From Strongylocentrotus droebachiensis (lineage: Eukaryota; Echinodermata; Echinoidea; Camarodonta; Strongylocentrotidae), in NCBI GenBank assembly GCA_035222895.1, contig JAVYIG010000096.1, positions 744,001 through 808,000 on the forward strand: 64,000 nt of DNA. The letters are read 5' to 3'. Of this stretch, positions 10,101 to 18,862 are shown in pieces. A program made the translations under genes and the position numbers. The notes beneath the pieces were generated by a model. It was not told the origin of the DNA and did not search any database. It saw only the letters and a program-made list of their open reading frames with translations. Numbering within the stretch: the first letter of the stretch is position 1; every line of letters starts with the position of its first letter.

Positions 10101-10937
10101 TGGAGTGTAGTTGCATTCTTTGGTAGATTCAGTTGTAGCGTTCTTCTCTTTAATTTTGGACTCAGTTGAAGTGTTATTGTTTTCAATGATAGATTCAGTC
10201 CGAGTGTTGTTGACTTTGATGATAGATTCACTCGTAGAGTTGTCGTCTTTGATGGTAGACTTAGCAGGAGTGATGTTTGATTTGATGGTAGTTGCAGTTG
10301 TAGTGTTGTTTGCTCTGATTGTAGATTCAGTTGGAGTTTTGTTTGCTTTAATGATACATTCAGCTTTTGCGTTCTCATCCTCGATTGGCACCCGAATATC
10401 TTGCACATCCTCATTGGTATTTATTACGTAATGCAAAACAATGTTGGCCAAACTGATGCACACGATTATAATTAAAATAACACATGTACTCCTCCAGGAT
10501 GATTCATTACTCCAATTCAAAAAGGGCCGGTAACTCGCTATTAAATCTGACAAATCAAACACGAAGAAGAAGATCGACGATAACAATAAAGTGAACAACG
10601 ACAGCAACAGGATGAATAATAAAGGGAATGTAAATGCATCTCCAATTGTAGATTCACTTCTACTGCTGTCCTTTTTGTGAGAATCATTTGTGGTGTAGCT
10701 ATTAATGATATTAGATTCACTTGGGGCATTGTCCACTTTCACACTCAAGTCATTTGGCTTGGACTCACATTCATCCTCTGATTTTTCCTTCTTTTCAAGG
10801 AGTCTCTTTTGCAATAACTTGAGTCGCCGGATTCTCTCCTTCAATGACTTTTCTTTTCGCTCTCGTATGACGTACTCACTGACCGCATGTATGAATCTTC
10901 CTATCCGCACCCGCCATTCACCAAGCGAAACAGGCAT
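655..10937 (-). CDS. Gene 1: predicted 2A-linked membrane/repeat protein plus DEATH-NACHT-LRR receptor (7 exons)
   Basis: Exons in transcript order are 10937-8829, 8473-8319, 7772-7504, 5161-3600, 2915-2754, 2346-2179 and 786-655. Intron phases run 0, 2, 1, 0, 0, 0 and every donor is GT and every acceptor AG, so the joined frame is open for about 1,518 codons. Domain order is basic N-terminus, two membrane segments, 11-residue repeats, 2A motif, DEATH, NACHT, LRRs. NLRs of this kind are cytosolic immune sensors that assemble through the NACHT ATPase and signal through the DEATH domain (family knowledge). The link of exon 1 to exon 2 rests on phase and position, not on a transcript. The last exon is the weakest part. 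An intron palindrome (6.5-7.4 kb) and NACHT-exon fragments interrupt the locus. Confidence 0.72.
787..2178. other. Gene 1 last intron: local duplication and homopolymers only
   Basis: Contains C/A runs and (AAT)n at 1,086-1,143, a tandem duplication at 1,186-1,472 and a G-run/C-run pair near 2,035-2,060. No further LRR-like exon was seen on the minus strand. Confidence 0.5.
1186..1472. repeat. Tandem duplication, about 140 bp x 2
   Basis: Both copies carry ATTAATTCACATGACTTT, then AAATGTCATTGTATGAGCC, then GTTCCCATCCTCTTG and AAAATCTTGTACATGGTGT in the same order, with the second copy starting near 1,328. Confidence 0.85.
2179..2346 (-). CDS. Gene 1 exon 6: LRR exon
   Basis: 168 bases, 56 codons, phase 0/0 (TAATAG|GTTGAA, GTGAAG|GTAAGC). 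It reads VERLSLKSMRISDEHASRNL, ARFLNNLPRL, MDLTLQDNRFDGQFYTELAS. The LARFL-NLPRLMDLTLQDN core is the same exon type as the gene 2 LRR exons (LAKFLCLLPCLTDLTIKDS), so both loci use one modular LRR exon per repeat pair. Confidence 0.85.
2754..2915 (-). CDS. Gene 1 exon 5: LRR exon
   Basis: 162 bases, 54 codons, phase 0 on both sides (CATAG|GAAACT and CAAAG|GTATGG). It reads ETLIMSRRSC, DLADVICSST, LIALELSGTALHEDFYGTL. One ribonuclease-inhibitor-type leucine repeat is visible (LIALELSGTALHEDF). A run of 26 C lies in the next intron, within 70 bases of the donor. Confidence 0.75.
3270..3455 (-). pseudogene. Truncated copy of the NACHT exon 3' end with its splice donor
   Basis: The minus strand reads MSAHTVSGYF, then KIRM|VRF, matching MSAHTVSGYLFIMEKLTMVRF at the end of the intact exon, including the ATG|GTGAGA donor and intron sequence beyond it. 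A stop lies a few codons before the conserved part. It sits downstream of the intact exon in the next intron. Confidence 0.8.
3600..5161 (-). CDS. Gene 1 exon 4: complete NACHT ATPase domain
   Basis: 1,562 bases, 520 full codons, phase 1 in (acceptor TTTACCCAG) and phase 0 out (ATG|GTGAGA). About 89 residues of linker precede the P-loop GEGGAGKTTF (exon residues 90-99, bases 4892-4863). Next come VLVIPFR (sensor-like), the Walker B region VFIIFDGLDEYEG, VLVTTRPW and the winged-helix/NAD2 motif FPHKLFQEYLAGMYLA near 3,950. All catalytic signatures are intact, so this should be a working ATP-dependent oligomerisation module. Starting at Met 4982 would lose the exon 5' part, which is open and phase-matched to the DEATH exon. 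Fragments of this exon lie at both sides (3,270-3,455 and 5,250-5,375). Confidence 0.93.
5250..5375 (-). pseudogene. Truncated copy of the NACHT exon 5' part
   Basis: On the minus strand this reads TRCRGDFNIFHRTRLCKIK, QLDFSSVLEF, stop, RIYT. It aligns residue for residue with QCAQDFRTFYRTRLCKIK and DFSSILEFERIYT of the intact exon about 250 bases away. It has an in-frame TAA and diverges after RIYT. It lies upstream (transcript sense) of the intact exon, inside the DEATH-NACHT intron. Confidence 0.8.
6513..7373. mobile_element. Fold-back (long inverted repeat) element in the DEATH-NACHT intron
   Basis: The left part (AGTGCGACCCAGA..., then GTTTTATCATAAC, GCTGCCTGCCGTAGCAACAA) reappears as its reverse complement in the right part (TTGTTGCTACGGCAGGCAG, GTTATGATAAAAC, CTGAGTCGCACT). 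Arms are about 400 bases with little spacer, so the whole 861 bases could form one long hairpin. No coding frame of note. A target duplication could not be set with confidence. Confidence 0.8.
7504..7772 (-). CDS. Gene 1 exon 3: DEATH domain
   Basis: 269 bases, phase 2 in (acceptor TTTACTCAG) and phase 1 out (AGAG|GTAAAG). Its first base completes an Arg codon begun in the 2A exon, and its last base starts the Glu codon finished by the NACHT exon. The translation has the six-helix DEATH fold pattern: LAYDISPSKYTELCIALGVS, then SQVILNRHH and IFCEWKKRQ with the conserved Trp in helix 5, and IAARLRGVNLDALGDNF in helix 6. DEATH domains dimerise with DEATH-bearing adaptors and carry the signalling role in NLRs of this layout. 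The whole domain is in one exon and nothing is missing. Confidence 0.88.
8319..8473 (-). CDS. Gene 1 exon 2: 2A ribosome-skipping motif exon
   Basis: 155 bases, phase 0 in and phase 2 out (acceptor TTCATAG, donor GATAG|GTAGAG). It encodes about 51 residues ending in LLIKAGDVELNPGPFD. This fits the 2A consensus D(V/I)ExNPG followed by P, with the usual hydrophobic run just upstream. At such motifs the ribosome fails to join Gly to Pro and releases two chains. 2A-like motifs are known near the N-termini of sea urchin NLR (CATERPILLER) proteins and in some invertebrate LINE ORFs. Here the motif sits in a small exon spliced in frame to a DEATH exon, so a LINE origin is less likely. Skipping would split the product at residue 751. 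Confidence 0.82.
8327..8350 (-). other. 2A core DVELNPGP; predicted skip between Gly and final Pro
   Basis: The eight codons read GAT GTT GAG CTC AAC CCA GGT CCA on the minus strand. All invariant residues of the 2A core (D, E, N, P, G, P) are present. Confidence 0.88.
8829..10937 (-). CDS. Gene 1 exon 1: two-pass membrane protein with about 44 degenerate 11-residue repeats
   Basis: 703 codons. The start is chosen because an in-frame TAA lies three codons upstream and there is A at -3. Residues 1-15 read MPVSLGEWRVRIGRF, and 24-53 are highly basic and helical. Hydrophobic segments lie at about 101-128 and 151-172, with no cleavable signal peptide. From about 186 to 675 the protein is an 11-residue repeat of the type N-N-T-x-T-E-S-T-I-x-D, rich in Asn, Thr and Ser with many N-x-S/T sites, broken by two basic clusters (KRKSTKKK and PKRKRARRK). 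The exon ends AAG|GTGTGT in phase 0. A second donor 24 bases on (GAG|GTAACA, exon end 8805) is also phase 0. No family is recognised. The repeats leave long open frames on both strands, but only this frame has start, membrane segments and donor together. Confidence 0.75.
9261..9524 (-). repeat. Higher-order repeat: two tandem 132 bp (44-residue) blocks inside exon 1
   Basis: Four 11-residue units form a block of 44 residues that occurs twice in a row (9524-9393 and 9392-9261). Each block runs NNT.TESTIED, H.TPT.S.IK., N..PTESTNE., ND...ES.IKD. The blocks are more alike than their single units are, which points to a recent unequal duplication of four units within an older 33 bp array. Confidence 0.8.
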
Positions 10938-11227
10938 CTTGGATTAGTCGGGGAATCAAGCTTCTGCTGAAGTGGTATTTCGTAACCTAATGACGAAAAA
11001 AGGAAACAAATAATATACGACTTAAGTAAACGTATTTTGGAGGGTAATAATGAAGGAAAGAAGAGTACAATTCCTATTTCAACCATATCAGTTTAGTATA
11101 ATTGATGAATGAATCAAGTTTATAGCCCTACTAGAGTTGAATCAGATGAAATCAGAAATTACATTATACATGCATGCATAATTCAGCCCCGGGTTATGAT
11201 ATGATATATACTATATACATATATGTA

Positions 11228-12155
11228 CACTGTTGGTCATGATGGTGCAATAATTATTTTTACCCCAATTTATTGAATGATTTTGACAATGATTTATTTC
11301 TAATAGATCTAGATAATATAGTATAGTTTCTCAGATTTTATCGATGGCAATTGGGGAGTGTTTTTTTTGCGTGACTGCTAAAGCATGTGTGTGCTACTAT
11401 TTTAATCAACTAGGGGACCTACGTCCTTAAGTCATAACTGACAGTAATGGGGATTAATACCACATAAAAGGGCATTAATATAGCACATCGACACGGATTT
11501 GATCATGGGCGCTCACAGTAACGAGGCCATTGCTTAGCCAATGAATCATGACTGTACGCAGCGGGCGCTAGGGTACGTCGATGCCCCCACAAAAACAAAA
11601 AAAAAGCAATACATTTGCAATAATTCATGTAATTTACATTTTGCCCCGACCCCAACATAACAAAATCTTCTATGTGGGCATGCCTTGAACCATAATGCAT
11701 GGCCCTACAGAGAAGATTTTTCCTGTTGGGGACTGGGGGGAAATGCAATGAATTATTGAAAATGTATTGAATTTTCTTTGCTTTTTTGTTTTTGTGGGGG
11801 CGTCGACGTACCCTAGTGCCCGCTGCGTACAGTCATGATTCTTTGGCTAAGCAATGGCTTCGTTACTGTGAGCCCCCAGGATCAAAACAGTGTCGATGTG
11901 CTAAATCAGTGCCCTTTTATGAGGCATTAATCCCCATTACTGTCAGTTATGACTTAAGGACGTAGGTCCCCTAGTTGATTAAAATAGTAGCACACACATG
12001 CTTTAGCACTCACGCAAAACAAACACTCCCCAATTGTCATTCAATAAAATTTGAGTATGTATACTATAATCTAGATCTATTAGGAATAAATCATTGTCAA
12101 AATCATTCAATAAGTTGGGGTAAAAATAATTATTCCACCATTATGACCAACAGTG
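11228..12155. mobile_element. 928 bp near-perfect palindrome flanked by TA (Tc1/mariner-type MITE candidate)
   Basis: Both ends read CACTGTTGGTCATxATGGTG going inward and both are flanked by TA. The arms match almost without break to a spacer of about 15 bases near 11,690 (for example GGGGACCTACGTCCTTAAGT against its reverse complement near 11,960). TA flanks and a CACTG terminus suit the Tc1/mariner group (family knowledge). No transposase. It lies just upstream of gene 1. Confidence 0.85.
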
Positions 12156-12639
12156 TATATACAGATAAAACATATATAATGCGATAAGAAATAGGAGAAT
12201 ATTGGCTGCGTAGACATTTGCGTTGACATTTCTTGGAGACCTTTTTATTTTAGCAATATAACTATTATCCCCTCTTATCCTTTTGCATTGAATTTATTTC
12301 TACGAGACTTGCCAAAAGTGTTGTGTAAACTGACATGTTGTTTCGATGTATATAGTGTAATGTAATGCAAACCATTTTTTTTTAAATTCGTGTTAAGTTT
12401 ATAATTTACATTTATTCCCTATACGACAAAAACAGGCGCAATCTATGTTCAGCAAGGGTTATGTTTGAATTGTATATGAGGTTATCTAATATTATCATAA
12501 ATTGGTAGTTCTGAGCCTGACTTATCCGAAGAATTCAAAGTTCAGTAAAAGCATATTTACATTACATGATTTAGATCTCCAAATTCCTGATTCGTCTATC
12601 TGCAGTGGAGATACCAGAATATGAAGTGGGGATTGAGAT

Positions 12640-13083
12640 TTGGTATGCAATGTTTAGAAGTCTCATCGCTAGGGACCCGTTTCTCAAAATTTCACTGCTT
12701 TTAACCCCAAAAATGTCATTTGTCGCAGATGACAAAGCTTTGTAAAATGGGGCAAAATCTAACTGTGAATATGCTAGGGGTGAGGGCGGTTAGTGTGAGT
12801 GCGGTTAGTGTAGGCGAAGGAGATAGATCCTTACTTGAATGGAGGGGGGATAATTCAACCAAAAATGTTCGTGTTTTAGTGTACAACCCTTCATATTTAG
12901 TACAATAGAAGTAATAACTGGAGAAACACCCCCCCCCCCCCCCACCATGAGAATTGACACCACGTGCCCTTTCAGTTTCCTTAAAACGTAACTTATATTC
13001 ATTAAAAAACTCCACAGTACACATTAGTTTGTATTTTCTTAATCAAAGATTCTCAAGTGAATTTACACACTGTTATTCACAAG
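12640..13083. repeat. Repeat block copy, paralogous to 23,500-23,925
   Basis: Shared strings include AATGTCATTTGTCGCA, GACAAAGCTTTGTAAAATGG and CACACTGTTATTCACAAG. Similarity stops at 13,083, where the inverted-arm element begins; the 23.9 kb and 15.3 kb copies continue with GTCATTACATGAC. Confidence 0.8.
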
Positions 13084-13899
13084 CATATTGCTCCGTTTAG
13101 TCTCATTTCACAACGCCCCCTTTCGTCAGAGCATGGTCAGAGTCAGCAGCCTAACATGTTAGCCTATGGACGTTTTTTTTTTAATCGTTTAAAATTCATT
13201 TTTTGTTTAAACGAAAAGCACATCCATCCCGAAGTACGTTATCACTAGCTCTTTCATTGGAGCCCTCATGTCTCATTGACTATTGAAAGTTCGCCCACCG
13301 TAATTTTTCAAAATAGGTTGTAAGCTCGTCATTGCCTATAATACATGTGAAACAAGTCTAACCTTGGACTCAGTTTGCCAAGCAATTTGAAGATTATAGG
13401 TCGAGCACACGAAACGTAAAAAGCATGAATTATCATAGATCACTTCTGCCTATTTCATTATGTCCATTTCATCCAACCCCCCCACCGTAATTTTTCAATT
13501 TAGTAAAAGCAAACATTTAGCCGAGGTAAGCAAAAACATGAATATTCATGACACACCATGGACTATTCGGTTATTAACAGAGGGGTGCAATCGGTCATCA
13601 CGTTAAACTCCCCTAATTGCCACCAAGTATTTCATATAATTATATAGTTTGGTATGTTTCTTTTACTCACTCATGAATTATTAAATATCAATGATGGTTT
13701 AAAGAAATGTAAAAGAAATTTTAGTTGATATTTATTAACAAAGTAATTTATATTTAGCAAAGCAATCTCACATACAAAATTACTATCAAGTGTCGTCTGC
13801 TACGCCGATTGTCGCCTGCTTCGTTAAAGGAACATATTTATCGTTTGGACTGTAAATGCTAGGAGTCCACTGGAACATGTCATGCTGGTGTGCATATAA

Positions 13900-16520
13900 C
13901 CACTTAGTGGATGTGATCTTCAACAAGATTGATTCTATTCGTTGTATTCATTGTTTCAAAACGTCAAAGTATACTTCTGTTCTTATTTTCTTAATCAGTA
14001 CTCAACTATATGTTTGAGACGTACATTAGGCTTCATACTCGTTCTAGTTTATTGCTTAATCAAAATTAATAAGGGAGTAAGAACCACCCCCCCACCGCCT
14101 TTTTTTTTCTCAGCCTCTTCAAAAAACTGCTCCTCTTGACTGCCGCCGTATTTTTATAATTCCTTCCCGCCTAAACTGACAAGCCAGTTGATTAATAACA
14201 GAATTATCAAAATGCAATCGGACTCTATTTGCCTTATACCCGATAAAAATATATCAAAATAAATGTAAATATCATTTCGTTACAATCCTGCGTCATTTCA
14301 GATTGACCTTTTGTAGTTTGCGTATTAGATAAGCCTGGTAATACACCCCTTGGCATCGTGTTAAAATCCCAGGTTAAAATCATTATGTAAATAACCAATT
14401 TTCCTTCAAATGAATTTATCCCTTATGAAACACATGCATTAACCATTTGAGTTGGGAAAAACAGGGATCTATACCAGAACATGTAAGTGCAACATTCTAC
14501 GAGCCATCCATAATCTTGAGGAGGGTGTGTGGGCGTGTGCGGTACCAAACCGAGGCCACCCATAACGACTGTACATTCACCAACAAGACCACTCGCTAAA
14601 CGTCCTCGTTTCCAGGACCCTGTAAAATATATACAGTTTGATGACCTTTCAGATATCGTATACGTTTATTCAGCTGTTAAACGTTTGCTCAAAGAGTGCT
14701 AGCAGTAAATAATTGTATTTGCATTATGCTTGATAACGAACATCAAAATAAATGTAGGCTAAATATCATTTCGTGTAATCCCGCGTTGTTTCTGAGTGAT
14801 CATTATAGTCATAAGTCAGGTTATACGTCCCTTGGTATCATATAATGTTAAAGTCATGGATTAAAATAATTAGAAGAATAAGTAATTTTTTTCTGCAAAA
14901 GAAGTAAATATCTCTTTAAATGCATGCATCATGTATCTAATAATACATGGGATCCATACCGGAACATGTATTATGTTATGTTCTACGAACAATCGAAATC
15001 TAGTTGTTTGTGTGTCAGTAGTTGAGATGGGAGGTTGAGATGGTAGGGTAAAACAAAAATTGTTCATGCTTGATAGAGAATATGAAAATAAATGTTAATA
15101 TCATTTCGAGCAATCCCGCGTCGTTTCTGAGTGATGTGTGAAGTTTGCGTAAGCTGAAAAGTTTTCACCAAACTTATCATGTTAGTGTACGTAGTCTTTC
15201 GATGCGGAGTGCATGTGATCCTCATCAAGGTTGATTCTACTTCCCTTTCTTCACTATTCCTAAACTCCACAGTACACATAAGTTTGTATTTTCTTAATCA
15301 ATGATTCTCAAGTGAATGTACACACTGTTATTCACAAGGTCATTACATGACTACTTAACTGTAACTTGAAGACGTACATTGTGATTTATAGTTGTTGTAA
15401 TTGATTGCGAGCAAAGTTTCAGGGAGTTTGAGAACCCCTCCTCATTCATTCGACCTCTTGAAAAACCCTTCAACGCTCCTCTTGATTGCCGCCTTGTTTC
15501 CATAATTCCTTCCCGCCTAAACTGAGAAGCCTATGTTTATTGGTTGATATTAGTTGATGAACAACAGAATTATCTACAATATTCTATGCATATTCTATTT
15601 ACGTAATGCCTGATAAAGAATAGACGAATAAATGTAAACATCACCTCGTGCAATAATCCTTCGTTTCTGAGTGACCTTTATAGTTTGCGTAAGATGAATG
15701 ATAATATACATTATATCCCTTGCTATATATAATCTTTAAATCATATATTAAAGGCATTATGCGAATAGCTGTCCTGTAGAAGAAGCTACTTCTCGTTAAA
15801 TACATGCATCAAACATATGACAGAAAACCCAAAATGGGATCCATACCGAAACGTATAACTTTGATGTTCAACAAGCCATCCAAATCTTAGTTTTCGTATT
15901 GGACGTTGAGGAGGTGGGGAGGCAAACAAAAAAATTACAAAAGCGGTTCTTTCGCAACCATTATGACGTGGTCTAAATTACACTTTAGACTTCTATCGTG
16001 GTCTACAATAGGTACACACATACATACAGAATATAAGTGTTTTCTCGCCGACAATTGGACAAGGACTGGCGTGCACTAAAATTATAGAGGTTTAAACCAC
16101 GGATTAAAATAAACTTCTTCATTAATGTGGCCTTGAGATGAAGATTATATGGAGAGTACATGCATATCCGTTTATAGAATTGATAAAGGAGGTGACTGGA
16201 AGGCCATTCAGATTCATCCCCGATCTGACACTCTCTGTCATCACCTCATATTTAAGTTTTATCTTTGACAAAAAGGGTTAAACTTGTCAGAATTCAACTA
16301 ATGTTTCAAGGCAGGTTACGACGTGAGCAAATTAGATCACCGATTGCTGAGTCCAAATACATAATTGGCTATTAAGTTCCTTTCAATTGGTTAATGCTGA
16401 AAGATGAATCACTGTAATAAACATCGTCTGTTGGGAGCCAGGTGGCCGTTATCAAAAGCGCTATCAGATAATGCATTTGGTTTCAGCAGGATATGGGAAA
16501 GGGCGTTCAGTCATTTAACC
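13900..16520. repeat. Internal copies of the dispersed 14-32 kb repeat family
   Basis: 13.9-14.64 kb matches 20.05-20.79 kb, 14.64-15.07 matches 21.76-22.2, and 15.24-16.5 matches 23.84-26.0. Typical shared text is ATCAAAATGCAATCGGACTC and CTCAACTATATGTTTGAGAC. All copies are diverged and carry no shared open frame. Confidence 0.8.
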
Positions 16521-16844
16521 ACTGACCTCTACACATGGACGGATCATCGCCCATTCCCGCCAGTGCTAACGCTTGAAGTGGTCTCGCACGCGCGGCGCCC
16601 ATTTTACACTTCCAAGAGCGATACGGCTCACTATACGTTACGTACTAAAATGTTGTATTAGTGACCATTTATACACCATTTTTCTGGCATTACCTGGGAT
16701 CGCTTCAGTTTGTATTATTATAGGAGGCCTTAGAAGTTAAATCAAGCCCCTTGTTTTATTATTCTCTAGAAAGAAAACATACAAATGCATAATGAATTGT
16801 CCAAGATGCAAGTAAGGTTCCTCCTCAAACTCCTCCAAGGCTAT

Positions 16845-17260
16845 CCCGTTTCCTCTCCCTCCCTCCCATCTCTCTCTCCCTCTCTCTCTCTCGATATTAA
16901 TGTTCATTTTACTTTAATATTGTTAGCCAATTATTTTTGAATATATTGTACCCTCTTCTTCTCTTTTTACTTGTTAGTGCATTGCAATCCTCCTCATTTC
17001 TCTCTCTTTCTAACTGTTTCTCTTTTCCTAACTTCATGCTTTCTCACTAGTCACCTTTTTATTATCTCTCTCTCTCATTCTAACTGCTTACTCTATCTCT
17101 CTCATGCTGTATTTGTATTTCTCTCCTTCTCTTTCTAACTGCTCTCTCATTCTATATTTGTATGTCTTTCCAACAGCTCACTCTCTCCCTAACTGTACTC
17201 TATCTATATTATTCGTTCTTCTATCTGCTCTCTGTCTTTCTAACGTTCTTTCTATACGTA
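16845..17260. repeat. TC-rich simple sequence
   Basis: Runs of CTCTCTCT and TTCTAACTGCTC(T) motifs. Open frames here are a by-product of the composition. Confidence 0.8.
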
Positions 17261-17423
17261 ATATTTCTCCCCTTCGTACATCTACACACTACATCAGAAG
17301 GTGTATTCCAGACTGTAAAAAGTGTTCCAGTATTTCTAATTAAATTAAATTAAATTGATCATCATGACATCTAGACATCTGTTTAAAAAAAAACTGTCTT
17401 TCTTTGTAGTAGTATACTACAGT

Positions 17424-17479
17424 TATATATATATATATATATATATATACCCATATATATATATATATATATATATATT
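17424..17479. repeat. (TA)n microsatellite broken by CCC
   Basis: Two TA arrays around ATACCCATAT. The same interruption occurs in the TA array at 37,803-37,847. Confidence 0.9.
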
Positions 17480-18601
17480 GAGGCCTATTCAGATACTTCC
17501 ACAGTTCTAGAAGAATAAAGATAGAGTAAACCGAGTCTGAACACAATTCAGAGAAAATAAAATAAAATGCAACGAAGTTAAACTTAAAGTAAACAGCTCA
17601 ATGCTACTCGATTTTTTTTTAATAATTACTTATTGTATTTGTATGCATAAACGTCAATAGAGTCACTCATACTGTAGTAGCATGACGTTAAATGGGGTAA
17701 ATCTATGATAAATATACAAATAATACCCTTTTCAAGTAAGACACTCGTTGTTAACTTTAGTTTAAGACGTTATTGTGACTGTCAATTTCAAGTTACAATT
17801 AATAAGATAATATAATTAATTATGACTAGTAGACTAAACGTTAGAAATTGAATCTACTATTAAGTCTAGTCGAAATCTACTCCAAAATATTACATAGCAT
17901 GGCATTGGATTGCTATAGATTTTAGTATAGATTATCAGCAATTGAAATGATCAGAAACAGATTGAATTGCATTTCCATTGGCATTATGCCATACGTGATA
18001 CGTACATTAAAAAAAAAACATGGGACTACACAGAGCGCTAAACGCTAACTACTTCCAACTTCCAACGTGCTTTTAAAATACATAGAAAACATAGTTGAAC
18101 TTTCGAATGTAATGTCCGTCAACATTCTTTATAATACTGGTTTGAGTAATTAATTGCAGCACATGTAGGCATTTTCACGATTACATTCCTCAAAACAAAG
18201 TTCAGAAACAGAACCTGCAGTTGAATTGTACACAAATCTGTATTCCAACCCTCTCGCATGTCGATTTTTCGGAAGTGCAACATGGCGGACCCACGCAGTC
18301 AGTTCTGTGAGCCAATGAAATGTCCAGGTGTAGAGGTCGTGCATTTAAGTCGTATACTCATATTGCTCCGATTGTCTCATTTTCGCTCGCTGGATCACTG
18401 CAGCACAAACATAGCTCGTTCGACGTCACTACAAAACTAGTCAATCAGCTGTCAATGACGTCATATTGAATACGGCGGCAAATATATTTTGTGAAATTAT
18501 CGAGAAATGGACTATTTCTAATTGCAAACTAGTTTTATTTTTGGATGGAAACGCAGCCATTGTTACCTTGAAATTCATTGAAGTCATCAGAATAGGGTAA
18601 G

Positions 18602-18862
18602 TTACGTCTCAGATGATTCAAGAGGTCTATTTTGTAGATAATTTTTCAATTTCTTAGAATCTTCCACTGTGTTCCAGGGTACCGGGTGTATGCCACTGGG
18701 TGTGATGTGTTCGCGCGCAATGGCGCGAATTATACATTCTTCTTCTTCGCTATAAGTACAGGCCACCGCGCCGTCGGGTGTGAACATTCCTTTCCTTCTC
18801 AATACAATAACTTTCACCTGCCCCAAGTTATTCAAACCATACGGAATCGTGGCGTCTCGCCA
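18602..18862 (-). pseudogene. Uncharacterised 86-codon coding relic near the right arm of the 6.6 kb element
   Basis: A frame opening after a stop reads WKWRDATIPYGLNNLGQVKV, then LRRKGMFTPDGAVACTYSEE, IIRAIAREHITPSG and KLKNYLQNRPLESSET before a stop. Composition is protein-like (charged, balanced) and unlike the AT-rich noise around it. No family was recognised. Since it lies 100 bases inside the right arm, it may be a piece of the element's own gene, but no start or splice sites were established. Confidence 0.4.

Noticed and set aside
16404-16661. 85-residue plus-strand frame
   Set aside because: The paralogous copy at 25.9 kb is broken at several places and no domain is visible.
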